A DNA stretch of 64,000 nt from Solicola gregarius (GTDB lineage: Bacteria > Actinomycetota > Actinomycetes > Propionibacteriales > Nocardioidaceae), in NCBI RefSeq assembly GCF_025790165.1, contig NZ_CP094970.1:2604001-2668000 (forward strand). The letters are read 5' to 3'. A model generated the notes under the pieces. It ran no database searches. It was not told the DNA's origin and saw nothing but the letters and a program-made list of their open reading frames with translations. Within the stretch, counting starts at the first letter, position 1. Each line of letters begins with the position of its first letter. The position numbers were made by a program, and so were the translations under genes. This document shows positions 34,052 through 42,489 of the stretch, piece by piece.

Positions 34052-35386
34052 ATGGGATATCCATGGCCGCTGTTCCCCAGGACACCGGAACAGATCTGGG
34101 CCGCCGCAGATCGAATCGAGGACTCGGCAGGCGACTACGAGAATCTGTCGACGAATGTCTGGAAGGCCCACAAACCGGCGAGCGAGGGGGTTGCCGGAAC
34201 GATTTCGGGGCCGATCAACCAGTACCCCCCCGACGAGCGCCGGCACGCATTCTCCCTGATCTGCGCGGCGCTGGTCGGCGGAGCGGCGACTCGTCACTTC
34301 GGCGACGCTGTGCTCATCTTCAACCAGGAGGTCGAGGAGCTGAACAGTCAGTTCGAGAATGCGCGCGACCACGACTACTACGGCCACGGCCGATCGACCG
34401 TCGAGCATAATCTGAACGATCGCTACCTCGACCTGGAGGGCAAGCTGGACGACGAAGCGCGCGACAAGAAGACTCTGCTGGCCAAGGACACGCCTTCCGA
34501 GGCGGACATCAAGCTCCTGATCGACCGTGGCGCCATGCCGCCGGGTGCGGCCGCGGCGTTCCCGCAGTACGACCTCAGCGATGTCCCGGAGTTCGCCGCC
34601 TGGCAGAAGGGGTACGAGTTTCCGCGGACCGGTGACCTGCGGCGTACGTTGATGACGTTCTTCGGCCCCGGCGTGCTCGGGGCCCAGCAGTACGACACGC
34701 AGGTCGGCGAACCCGGACCGGACCGCGGCATCATCTTCGGCCGGTTCTTCATCTCCAAGAACGACGCCGCATGGCCCGCTGACCTCCTGGGTGACAATCG
34801 CGACTTCACGTCGGACCCCGATGCGGACTATCGCATCGCGTTCGCGTACAACACCGCTACCGGTGAGATGACGTATCGCGTCGGCGGAAGTACGGAGACC
34901 GACGGCACGGGGATGGACGCCCGCGACTTCAGTGACTACGAACTGCCCTGGACCAACACTCGACCGGACGTCTCCGTCGACGAGGACGGGTTGATCACGA
35001 TCGACGTCCACGCGGTCAATCCGCAGACTCCGGCGGGTGCGGTCGACGAGAAGATCATCATCAGCCCGACGGGCGACGGCGCGTACATCAGCGGCAACGA
35101 CTATCCGGACGTGGAGTTCTACCGACGCAACCCGGATGGCACGGTGACCGACCTCGGCACCGACACCATGTCGAGCCTCGACGGGATGGCAACGCTATTG
35201 CCGCCCTTCAATCGGACGGAGTATCTCGGCGACGCCGAGGACTGGGCACCGCCACCACCGACCGGTTGTGGCACCGACATGATCGTGCCGCGAGACGAAT
35301 GCCCGATCTATCAGGACCAGCCGGACGTACCCAGGGAGCCCAGTGACGACCCGGGCCCGTCGCCTCAGCCGACGCCGACTGGGTGA
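34052..35386 (+). CDS. ESX/WXG100-like large protein of unknown function
   Basis: A 444-residue protein without signal peptide. The first 130 residues are helical and match the N-terminal WXG100-like part of actinobacterial type VII-linked proteins (PEQIWAAADRIEDSAGDYEN, then WKAHKPASEGVAG). The middle and C-terminal parts are beta-rich and acidic (RIIFAYN-type strands near residue 265, then YLGDAEDWAPPPPTG), ending in a Pro-rich tail. No toxin motif and no immunity gene are evident. ATG 34052 follows GGGAGGTATCA. Secretion by a type VII system is an inference. Confidence 0.55.
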   Translation: MGYPWPLFPRTPEQIWAAADRIEDSAGDYENLSTNVWKAHKPASEGVAGTISGPINQYPPDERRHAFSLICAALVGGAATRHFGDAVLIFNQEVEELNSQFENARDHDYYGHGRSTVEHNLNDRYLDLEGKLDDEARDKKTLLAKDTPSEADIKLLIDRGAMPPGAAAAFPQYDLSDVPEFAAWQKGYEFPRTGDLRRTLMTFFGPGVLGAQQYDTQVGEPGPDRGIIFGRFFISKNDAAWPADLLGDNRDFTSDPDADYRIAFAYNTATGEMTYRVGGSTETDGTGMDARDFSDYELPWTNTRPDVSVDEDGLITIDVHAVNPQTPAGAVDEKIIISPTGDGAYISGNDYPDVEFYRRNPDGTVTDLGTDTMSSLDGMATLLPPFNRTEYLGDAEDWAPPPPTGCGTDMIVPRDECPIYQDQPDVPREPSDDPGPSPQPTPTG

Positions 35387-35412
35387 CGGAAACCCGGGTT
35401 CACCGGCGTGGG

Positions 35413-36879
35413 TCAGCTGTGGTCGACCAACCCGACCGGTGGCACCATGACCGTACGCGCGCCGGGCTTGCCCTTGAGGATCACCTTGCGGTACGCGACG
35501 TTGTTGGTCGTGTCGTGCTCGGTCAGGTTCTTCACCGGGTTGGCGCGTACCTCGATGTAGTACGTGCCGTTCGGTATCCCCTTCAGGATGAACGACTGGC
35601 CCGGCCGGAACTGCTCGTAGGTGTCGCCGTTGCCCGAGTCGAGCACCTCGCGCAGCCCGAGGGAGCCCTTCTCGCCGCATGCCGTGTGCAGGTCGGTGTT
35701 CTCCGGCTGCCAGTTCGCACCGTCGACGGTGTAGTCGACCGCGTCGGTGTTGGCGAGGCAGAACGCCTCCTTCTTGCTACGGACGACGCCCGACTTGTCC
35801 TTGTCCACCAGTCGGTACCTGGCGAAGTCGGTGAAGTGCCAGTGGTGGTGGTCCTCGCGCGGATCCCATTCCATCGTCCCGACCTTGTCGTAGCCGGTCT
35901 GGTTGCCGTCGGCGTCGAAGAAGTACTGGTAGGCGTCCATCAGGTCCTTGTTCTTACGCCGGAATCCGTCGACGACGAGCGGGGAGTCTCCGGCATTCCA
36001 TACGGTCGCGGAGAACGCCAGGAACTTGCCCTTGCGGACGCGGATGCCCCACGCGGGTACGGAACGAAGATCGGGCTTCGGGCCGACCTCGGGTACGCGG
36101 GCGTGGCCGGTGGGTCGCTCGCCCGGAGCTGCGATCGTTGTCCGGTCCGCGCTCTTCCGGTCGCGGCAGCCCATCTCATCGTCGTCGCACTTTGCCTTGC
36201 GTACGCGGACCTTCACCGTGGCGACGGCGTCTCGAGCGGGGATGCCGAGAAGCTCGCGGTAGGCAGGCTTGATCGAGACCTTCGCGGTGTACTTGCCGAC
36301 CGGCAGCTTGGCGCGGGTGGAGTATGCCGGGGGTACCGGCACGCCGTGGCCGGCCTGCAGCCCCCACACGTTGCCGAGGGTGAACGGCATTCGGCCGCCG
36401 CACGACCACGCGTACGGCGATACGGGCGGGGCGTCGGGATCGATGCGGACCGAGTCGCCGTTCGGGCAGAACCTCTTGGTCTGCGACAGGACGGTCTTAC
36501 CTGCCTTGTTCTTGAGTGTCAGCTGGTAGAAGTCGCGTAGCCCGTGGAATCCCTTCACGGTCCGCTTCGGCAGTCGGAGGTCGCCGTCTTCTCGAAGCAG
36601 GACACCCCGCACGGGGTCGTTGTACGACGCTCGAGTGGTGCGGATCTCGAACGGTTCGGAACCTGCTACGGCGTACGTGCCGAGGTCGATCTCGGCCCAC
36701 TTGCCGTACTTCCATGCCGTCACCGAGTCGGCGCCCGCTCGCAGTGTCAGCGGCGGCTCGTCGGTCTGCTGCTGCGTCGAGGCCGTCGACGGATTGTCGA
36801 TAGCCAGGAATGCGGCGGTCATGGCGACCACCCCCGAACCTGCGACGAGCACACGTCGCATCTTGCTCAATGTCATCAT
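35413..36879 (-). CDS. Secreted lysyl-oxidase-family protein
   Basis: A 488-residue exported protein with an N-terminal signal (residues 7-34). Residues 270-480 match the lysyl oxidase fold: AFSATVWNAGDSPLVVDGFR, the His cluster DHHHWHFTDFARY at 343-355 in place of the copper motif WxWHxCHxHxH, then KEAFCLANTD, and DTYEQFRPGQSFILKGIPNG with YYIEVRANP at the end. Animal enzymes use copper and a lysyl-tyrosyl quinone to oxidise lysines. Bacterial members are uncharacterised, and activity here is uncertain because the metal site is altered. The N-terminal 250 residues are a separate beta-rich domain. Confidence 0.8.
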   Translation of the reverse strand: MMTLSKMRRVLVAGSGVVAMTAAFLAIDNPSTASTQQQTDEPPLTLRAGADSVTAWKYGKWAEIDLGTYAVAGSEPFEIRTTRASYNDPVRGVLLREDGDLRLPKRTVKGFHGLRDFYQLTLKNKAGKTVLSQTKRFCPNGDSVRIDPDAPPVSPYAWSCGGRMPFTLGNVWGLQAGHGVPVPPAYSTRAKLPVGKYTAKVSIKPAYRELLGIPARDAVATVKVRVRKAKCDDDEMGCRDRKSADRTTIAAPGERPTGHARVPEVGPKPDLRSVPAWGIRVRKGKFLAFSATVWNAGDSPLVVDGFRRKNKDLMDAYQYFFDADGNQTGYDKVGTMEWDPREDHHHWHFTDFARYRLVDKDKSGVVRSKKEAFCLANTDAVDYTVDGANWQPENTDLHTACGEKGSLGLREVLDSGNGDTYEQFRPGQSFILKGIPNGTYYIEVRANPVKNLTEHDTTNNVAYRKVILKGKPGARTVMVPPVGLVDHS

Positions 36880-36946
36880 GACTGCCCCTCGTGGCTCCCC
36901 GAACGGGTGCCTTGACCAGAAGACGTCGCAGCCCGGCGGTTGGTTG

Positions 36947-37603
36947 CTATCGAGCGCCGAGAAGTATTCGCATCGACGTCTTCACGTGGTCAGCCGCGTC
37001 GGTGTCTCTGTGCAGGTGGCGGTTCGGGGTGACGCTTGCGGCGAGTGCCCACAGCGAGTGTGCGATGCGGTCGGCGCTTGCGTCGGTGGGCAGTTCGCCC
37101 GCCTCGATCGCCGTCGCGACGTCCGCCGAGAGCCGCTCGTGCCAGCGCTGCACCCGCTCGGCGATCGCGTCGTGGACCGGGCCCGTCTTGCTGTCGTACT
37201 CAAACGATGCCGCGGCGAAGAAGCAGCCACCGGGGAAGGCCGGTTTGCCCGCGTATGCCATCCAGGCATCGCAGATCGCAAGCAGGCGCGGGAGGCCCGG
37301 CTCGAGATGCTCGGCAGGCGTCCAGACCTCGGCGCGGAAGACATCGGCCGCGTACTCGATCGTGGCGAGCTGAAGCTCGGTCTTCGACCCGAAGTGTCCG
37401 ATCACGCCGGCCTTGCTCATGCCGAGCTCGGACGCGAGGCGACCGACGGTCAAACCGTCCAAACCGTCGATCGATGCCATGTCTGCGGCCGCGCGCAGGA
37501 TCGCGACTCTGGTGTCGCGCGCTGCCGCGACCGATCGTCGTCCCGCCACGCTCAGTGCCCGGCGTTCGAAGGACCGTGGCGTGTTTCGCGGCCCAGGTGG
37601 CAC
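36947..37603 (-). CDS. TetR family regulator
   Basis: A 218-residue regulator. Helix-turn-helix: ILRAAADMASIDGLDGLTVG, RLASELGMSKAGVIGHFGSK. The C-terminal TetR_C_6-like domain carries GGCFFAAASFEYDSKTGPVH. The start could be 37603 or GTG 37549 (residue 19). The upstream side carries a MITE insertion at 37682-37946, which separates it from the divergent MFS exporter it probably controls. Confidence 0.85.
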   Translation of the reverse strand: MPPGPRNTPRSFERRALSVAGRRSVAAARDTRVAILRAAADMASIDGLDGLTVGRLASELGMSKAGVIGHFGSKTELQLATIEYAADVFRAEVWTPAEHLEPGLPRLLAICDAWMAYAGKPAFPGGCFFAAASFEYDSKTGPVHDAIAERVQRWHERLSADVATAIEAGELPTDASADRIAHSLWALAASVTPNRHLHRDTDAADHVKTSMRILLGAR

Positions 37604-37681
37604 CGCCCCGCGGCGCCATCGTCGTCGGAAACAGGGCCCACGATGACCGTCCTCCTCGCCCTGGCGGATGCATCCACCTGA
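37604..37681. other. Intergenic stretch between tetR and MITE
   Basis: About 80 bases of GC-rich sequence with no gene and no clear operator; it should hold the tetR promoter unless the MITE supplies one. Confidence 0.4.
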
Positions 37682-37946
37682 GAGGCTGTTGCGTTTTGAG
37701 CGGCGTTTTGAGCGGCGTTTCGGGCTGGCGTCGGAAGGTTTTCGTCCGCGAGTGGCGCAGATTCGTTGCTGAAATGCCGTACAAGCAACGGCCTTGCGCC
37801 ACTCGCGAAGCTACGGGCACCCACGGCGGGCCTCCGCGTCGTCGCTGCCTTGCCCGAACCATGATGCGACCCGACGCCGTGAGGATCGATCCGCCACGGA
37901 AATCTTGCGGCGCCGAGCGAGCGGTCCACCATTCTGCAACAGCCTC
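37682..37946. mobile_element. 265-bp MITE with CTGA target duplication
   Basis: Ends GAGGCTGTTGC (37682-37692) and GCAACAGCCTC (37936-37946) are perfect inverted repeats, and CTGA flanks both sides (37678-37681 and 37947-37950). Inside are two tandem GCGTTTTGAGCG units near the left end and a 13-bp inverted repeat CGCGAGTGGCGCA (37747-37759) / TGCGCCACTCGCG (37795-37807) with a further inner CGTTGC/GCAACG stem. No transposase is encoded. The ends recall IS5-family sequences (GAGGNTGTTGC), so a partner IS elsewhere in the genome may have mobilised it. Confidence 0.8.
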
Positions 37947-37990
37947 CTGAACGACGTCTTCCGTAAAAAGCAACGTCGACCAGAGTATAC

Positions 37991-38031
37991 CGTACGATCG
38001 ATCGCTATTGACGTACGAACGATCGGTCGCT
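37991..38031. promoter_or_regulatory. Tandem palindromic operator before the MFS gene
   Basis: Two related units, CGTACGATCGATCGCT (37991-38006) and CGTACGAACGATCGGTCGCT (38012-38031), each rich in CGATCG-type dyads. They lie just before the ribosome binding site (GGAGGAG at 38040-38046) of the MFS exporter and are typical of TetR operators in actinobacteria. The neighbouring TetR protein is the likely ligand. Confidence 0.55.
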
Positions 38032-38071
38032 AAATTCTGGAGGAGTACCGACTTCTGAGGGGGATCCCGGC

Positions 38072-39481
38072 ATGCTCGACTCGTTGGCCAACTACCGCCG
38101 CACGTTGCTGGTCGCCTGCGGGGGCTCGTTCCTCGCCTTCCTCGACGTCACCATCACGAACCTCGCGCTGCCCGACATCGGCCGCGACTTCGACGGCGTC
38201 GCGATCGCCGACCTCTCGTGGGTCGTGACGCTGTACACCGTGGTGTTCGCCGCGCTGCTCGCACCGGCCGGCCGGATCGCCGACGCGATCGGGCGTCGTC
38301 GCCTGCTGGCCGCCGGGATGCTGGTCTTCACGGTCGCGTCGCTCGCCGCCGCCGCGGCTCCGACGTACGAGCTGCTCCTGGCGGCGCGCGCGATCCAGGG
38401 ACTCGGCGCCGCCCTCCTGCTGCCGGCGTCGCTTGCGTACGTCCTGTCCGACTCCCCACCCGAGCGGCGGCCCGCGGCGATCGGGTTGTGGAGTGCCTCG
38501 GCCGCCGTTGCGGCGGCGCTCGGACCCGTCGTCGGCGGCATCCTCGTCGATGTGGGTGGATGGCGCTGGCTGTTCTGCATCAACGTGCCGATCGGCGCCT
38601 GGCTCGTGTACGAGACGCTGCGACTCCCTCGCGTCGCCGGCTCCGGTGCGGGTTGGCCGGACTGGGCAGGTACGACGCTCCTCGGCGGCGGCGTGCTCGC
38701 GGTCGTACTCGGTACTACGCAGGGCGAGGCCTGGGGGTGGAGCGATCCCCGCACGCTCTCGGCGGTGGGGGTCGGCGTGATCGCCTGCGTGGCGGCCGTC
38801 CTGCGCTCGAAGGCGCATCCGCGACCGGCCGTCGCGACGCACTTGTGGCGTTCGCGTACGTACGTCGCGGCCAATGTCGTGTCGCTGGCGTTCGGCGCTT
38901 CGTTGTTCGCCTGGTTGCTCGTGGGCGTTCTGTTCGTCACGACGGTGTGGGGCTACACCGAGTTGGAGGCCGGCCTGGCGATGTCGCCAGGGGGCGTGGT
39001 CGCCGCGTTCGTCGGCATCGGCGTGAGCCGGGCCGGGCGGCGGGTGTCGCCTCGGCTGCTTGTCACCGCGGGCAGCGTCGCGCTCACCCTGGTCGGCGTC
39101 GCCGCCGGTGTCTGGTTGCCCGAGGAGCCGGCGTTCCTTGCGTACTGGCTTCCGGTCGGTTTGGTCAGCGGTGCCGCCGTCGGCGCCGTCAGCGTCGGCG
39201 TATCGAGTGCCGCCGCCCTTGCGGTCGCACCGGGCGACTTCGCCTCGGCCACCGGGCTCAATGTCGCGATCCGGCAGATCGGCGGAGCGATTGGAGTGGC
39301 GGTACTGGCCGCCGTGCTGAGCTCGGGTGCGTCCCCACTCGACCTCGATGCGTACCGAACCGTGTACTGGCTCTGCGCTGCGGCGACGGTGGTCTCGGCG
39401 CTCGCCGGCACGCTGCTCAGGCTCTCGACCATGCCGCCCGCGACCTCGTCGGGTGACGAAGCGGCGGTCGCTCGCGGCTGA
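38072..39481 (+). CDS. MFS drug exporter, DHA2 (14-helix) family
   Basis: A 469-residue transporter with about 14 membrane helices. Family marks: FLAFLDVTITNLALPDIGRD (motif D1-like), APAGRIADAIGRRRLLAAGM (motif A), ARAIQGLGAALLLPASLAYV and LGPVVGGILVDVGGWRWLFC (motif C). Such proteins export drugs or toxic compounds by proton antiport. It lies divergent from the TetR gene with candidate operators in front of the start. The start ATG 38072 follows GGAGGAGTACC at some distance and a closer GAGGGGGATCCC. Confidence 0.92.
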   Translation: MLDSLANYRRTLLVACGGSFLAFLDVTITNLALPDIGRDFDGVAIADLSWVVTLYTVVFAALLAPAGRIADAIGRRRLLAAGMLVFTVASLAAAAAPTYELLLAARAIQGLGAALLLPASLAYVLSDSPPERRPAAIGLWSASAAVAAALGPVVGGILVDVGGWRWLFCINVPIGAWLVYETLRLPRVAGSGAGWPDWAGTTLLGGGVLAVVLGTTQGEAWGWSDPRTLSAVGVGVIACVAAVLRSKAHPRPAVATHLWRSRTYVAANVVSLAFGASLFAWLLVGVLFVTTVWGYTELEAGLAMSPGGVVAAFVGIGVSRAGRRVSPRLLVTAGSVALTLVGVAAGVWLPEEPAFLAYWLPVGLVSGAAVGAVSVGVSSAAALAVAPGDFASATGLNVAIRQIGGAIGVAVLAAVLSSGASPLDLDAYRTVYWLCAAATVVSALAGTLLRLSTMPPATSSGDEAAVARG

Positions 39482-39496
39482 GTTGATGCGGGTGCA

Positions 39497-40048
39497 CTAC
39501 GCCCCGTCGGCCGACTCCAGCCGGAGGCTCTCGGCGATCTCGGTGGCGACGGCGTCCGGCGGGCGCAGGCTCGTGTCGACCGTCGAGCCGCGCGCGACCA
39601 GCTCGGAGCGTACGTCGCCGTAGTTGTCGATATGACCGCGACGCCACTCGGCGGCGGCCGGCTCCTCCTCGTCCTCCGCGATGCGGGCATGGAGTACGGC
39701 AGCCGACGCGTCGAGGGTCACGTGCCGGACCTCGTGGCCACCGTCGCGTAGCCGGTCGAGCATCTCGTCGAGGTAGTCGGGTCGCAGCACCGACATCGGC
39801 ACGATCACGGTCGAGCCGCCGCGTGCTGCCGTGCGTACGAGCGCCACCGTGCCGAGGCGCCAGGAGCGCAGATGCTGGAAGTCGCCGCGCTGCATCCAGC
39901 CGATGGTGTGCTGCAGTGCCCACCCGAGATGCTCGGGGTCGATGATGCGCGAATGCGGCACCTGCATCATGAGCTCGCGTGCGGTCCTGGTCTTGCCAAC
40001 TCCGAAAGCGCCGTTCAGCCAGACGATCACGTTGAGTGATCTACCCAC
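39497..40048 (-). CDS. TmrB-like P-loop ATP-binding protein
   Basis: A 183-residue kinase-like protein. Walker A is NGAFGVGKTRTARELM; then DPEHLGWALQH, a GDFQHLRSWR segment, and STVIVPMSVLRPDYLDEMLD. This series matches the tunicamycin-resistance protein TmrB and related actinobacterial P-loop proteins. TmrB binds tunicamycin in Bacillus; for this homologue the ligand is unknown. It converges on the MFS exporter with a 15-bp gap, so a joint resistance role is possible but only by proximity. Confidence 0.75.
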   Translation of the reverse strand: MGRSLNVIVWLNGAFGVGKTRTARELMMQVPHSRIIDPEHLGWALQHTIGWMQRGDFQHLRSWRLGTVALVRTAARGGSTVIVPMSVLRPDYLDEMLDRLRDGGHEVRHVTLDASAAVLHARIAEDEEEPAAAEWRRGHIDNYGDVRSELVARGSTVDTSLRPPDAVATEIAESLRLESADGA

Positions 40049-40060
40049 TTCGAGGACGGG

Positions 40061-41218
40061 TTAACCGAACGCTTTGCGCAGCCGCGCGATGCCTTCGTCG
40101 AGAACGGCGGGGCGTTTGCTGAACGCCCAGCGGACGAGCGTACGAGCGTCACCGGGGTCGTCGTAGAAGACCTGGTAGGGAACGGCGACGACTCCCGCGC
40201 GCTCCGGCAGCCCGAGGCAGAACTCGATGCCGTCGTCGAAGCCGACCGAGGTGATGTCGGTCGTGACGAAGTAGCCGCCTGCGGGCACGTACGTGTGCAG
40301 CCCGGCGCTCGCCAGGCCGTCGCACAGCCGGTCGCGCTGGTCTTGCATGCGGCGGGAGAGCTCGGTGTAGTACGAGTCCGGGCTGTCGAGCGCGACGGCG
40401 ATCGCGGGCTGCAGCGGCGCGCCCGAGGTGTACGTCATGAACTGCTTCGCCGAGAGCATCGCCTGCACGAGCGCCGCGGGCCCGGTCGCCCAGCCGATCT
40501 TCCAGCCGGTGAGCGAGAACGTCTTGCCGCCGCTGGAGATGGTGAGCGTGCGCTCCGCCATCCCCGGCAGGGTTGCCAGCGGTACGTGGGTGCTGCCGTC
40601 GTACGTGAGGTGCTCGTACACCTCGTCGGTGATCACGACGAGGTCGTGCTCGACGGCGACCTCCGCGATGGCCGCGCGTTCTTCGGCGTTGAGCACCATG
40701 CCGGTCGGGTTGTGTGGAGAGTTGATCAGCATCGCGGTGGTGCGCGGCGTGACCGATGCTCGGAGGCGGTCGACATCGAGGCGGAAGTCCGGCGGCCGCA
40801 GCGTGATCGGCTTGCGTACTGCGTCGGCCATCCGCATGACCGCGACGTACGAGTCGTAGTACGGCTCGAGCACGAGCACCTCGTCGCCCGGGTCGATCAG
40901 CCCGAGCACGGCCGCGGCGATCGCCTCGGTCGCGCCGGCACTCACGGCGATCTCGGTGTCCGGGTCGAGGTCGATGTCGTAGAAGCGCCGCTGGTGTCGC
41001 GCGATGGCGTGCCGGAGGTCGGGTGCGCCCGGCCCCGGCGCGTACTGGTTGCGGCCGCCGTGCATTGCGTCGATCGCGGCGTCGATGATGTAGGCCGGCC
41101 CGTCGGTGTCGGGGAAGCCTTGCCCGAGGTTGACCGACTCGGTCTCGACGGCGAGCTGGGACATCCGGGCGAAGATGGTCGTGCCCATGCCCTGGGTGCG
41201 CTGGCTGCGTTCCTTCAT
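40061..41218 (-). CDS. PLP-dependent aminotransferase, class I/II
   Basis: A 385-residue enzyme of fold type I. Features: NLGQGFPDTDGPAYIIDAAI, INSPHNPTGMVLN, ITDEVYEHLTYDG, and the PLP lysine in ISSGGKTFSLTGWKIGW. It is closest in pattern to the kynurenine/glutamine transaminase and YbdL-type methionine aminotransferase group, often annotated N-succinyldiaminopimelate aminotransferase in actinobacteria. ATG 41218 is chosen; the frame upstream crosses the hairpin at 41232-41308. It is divergent from pyrE. Confidence 0.9.
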   Translation of the reverse strand: MKERSQRTQGMGTTIFARMSQLAVETESVNLGQGFPDTDGPAYIIDAAIDAMHGGRNQYAPGPGAPDLRHAIARHQRRFYDIDLDPDTEIAVSAGATEAIAAAVLGLIDPGDEVLVLEPYYDSYVAVMRMADAVRKPITLRPPDFRLDVDRLRASVTPRTTAMLINSPHNPTGMVLNAEERAAIAEVAVEHDLVVITDEVYEHLTYDGSTHVPLATLPGMAERTLTISSGGKTFSLTGWKIGWATGPAALVQAMLSAKQFMTYTSGAPLQPAIAVALDSPDSYYTELSRRMQDQRDRLCDGLASAGLHTYVPAGGYFVTTDITSVGFDDGIEFCLGLPERAGVVAVPYQVFYDDPGDARTLVRWAFSKRPAVLDEGIARLRKAFG

Positions 41219-41231
41219 GCTCGCGACTGTA

Positions 41232-41308
41232 GCCTCCCCCAGATTTGGGCCCGAACAGACCGTTTCACGGCGAGAAACGGTCCGTTCGGGCCCAAATCTG
41301 GGGGAGGC
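41232..41308. repeat. 77-bp near-perfect hairpin in a divergent promoter region
   Basis: Arms 41232-41266 and 41274-41308 (35 bases each, one mismatch at A41257 versus C41283) surround the 7-base loop ACGGCGA. Both flanking genes read away from it, so it is not a terminator for either. It could form a cruciform or a long RNA stem in one or both leaders. Confidence 0.85.
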
Positions 41309-41333
41309 GGTGGCCGCGCCTAGGCTGGCGGCC

Positions 41334-41876
41334 ATGACCGATCGCGATGAGCTCGTCGAGCAGATCCGCAGCAAGGCCGTCGTGCACGGCGAGGTGACGC
41401 TGTCGTCGGGCGCAAAGGCCGACTATTACGTCGATCTGCGGCGGGTGACGCTCGATGCGCAGGCGGCGCCGGTGATCGGTCGAATGATGCTGGAGCTGAC
41501 CGCCGACCTCGACTTCGATGCGGTCGGCGGCCTGACGTTGGGCGCCGACCCGATTGCCGTCTCGATGCTCCACCAGGCGTCGGCCGCCGGCCGTACGCTC
41601 GACGCGTTCGTCGTACGCAAGGCCGAGAAGCAGCATGGCCTGCAGCGCCGTATCGAAGGTCCGGACGTCCGTGGACGCCGGGTGCTGGCGGTCGAGGACA
41701 CGTCCACCACCGGCGGCTCGGTGATGACGGCGGTCGAGGCGCTCGAGCAGGCGGGCGCGATCGTCGTCGGCGTCGCGGTCATCGTCGACCGCGCGACCGG
41801 GGCGCGGGAGCGGATCGCGGAGGCGGGGTACGACTACCGCTGTGCGCTCACCAAGGACGACCTGGGCTTGACGTGA
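41334..41876 (+). CDS. pyrE: Orotate phosphoribosyltransferase
   Basis: A 180-residue enzyme of pyrimidine synthesis that joins orotate with PRPP to give OMP. Residues KAVVHGEVTLSSGAKADYYV form the orotate side, and VLAVEDTSTTGGSVMTAVEA is the PRPP loop. Length and motifs are normal. ATG 41334 begins at the family start; 26 bases separate it from the long hairpin. The next gene starts inside its stop (GTGA). Confidence 0.95.
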   Translation: MTDRDELVEQIRSKAVVHGEVTLSSGAKADYYVDLRRVTLDAQAAPVIGRMMLELTADLDFDAVGGLTLGADPIAVSMLHQASAAGRTLDAFVVRKAEKQHGLQRRIEGPDVRGRRVLAVEDTSTTGGSVMTAVEALEQAGAIVVGVAVIVDRATGARERIAEAGYDYRCALTKDDLGLT

Positions 41877-42478
41877 CGCACGAGCCTGGGGTCGGGCCGT
41901 GGCCCGGTGAGTGGCCCGCCGACCCGGCGTACGACCCCGAGCTGTTGCGTGACGGTGACCGGCGCAACGTGGTCGATCGCTATCGCTACTGGCGGATGGA
42001 CGCGATCGTCGCCGACCTCGACGCGCAGCGGCATCCGTTCCACGTGGCGATCGAGAACTGGCAGCACGACTTCAACATCGGCTCGATCGTGCGTACGGCC
42101 AACGCGTTCCTCGCATCCGAGGTGCACGTTGTCGGCCGCCGACGCTGGAACCGCCGCGGGGCGATGGTCACCGACCGGTACCAGCACGTACGTCACCACG
42201 ACTCCGTCGCGGCCTTCGCGACCTGGGCGGATGAGCAGGCTCTCGGCGTCGTCGGAATCGACAACGTGGAGGGCTCGCGACCGATCGAGGGGGCCGAGCT
42301 CGCGCGCGACTGCATCCTCGTGTTCGGTCAGGAGGGACCCGGGCTGTCCGAGGACATGCTGGCCGCGTGTCGTACGACCCTCGCGATCACGCAGTACGGC
42401 TCGACCCGGTCGATCAACGTCGGCGCGGCGGCGGCGATCGCCATGCATACCTGGATTCTCCAGCACGCTCGGCGCTGA
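41873..42478 (+). CDS. SpoU/TrmH-family RNA methyltransferase
   Basis: A 201-residue SPOUT methylase. Motif 1: QHDFNIGSIVRTANAFLASE. Motif 2: LVFGQEGPGLSEDML. Motif 3: ITQYGSTRSINVGAAAAIAM. The deep trefoil knot that binds SAM is formed by the last two. Likely a 2'-O-methylase of tRNA or rRNA, site not predictable. GTG 41873 overlaps the pyrE stop by four bases; the pyrE-SpoU pair is common in actinobacteria. Confidence 0.92.
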   Translation: MTHEPGVGPWPGEWPADPAYDPELLRDGDRRNVVDRYRYWRMDAIVADLDAQRHPFHVAIENWQHDFNIGSIVRTANAFLASEVHVVGRRRWNRRGAMVTDRYQHVRHHDSVAAFATWADEQALGVVGIDNVEGSRPIEGAELARDCILVFGQEGPGLSEDMLAACRTTLAITQYGSTRSINVGAAAAIAMHTWILQHARR

Positions 42479-42489
42479 TGGCGCGTGGC

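Noticed and set aside
41232-41308. Rho-independent terminator
   Set aside because: Both adjacent genes are transcribed away from it and there is no U tract.
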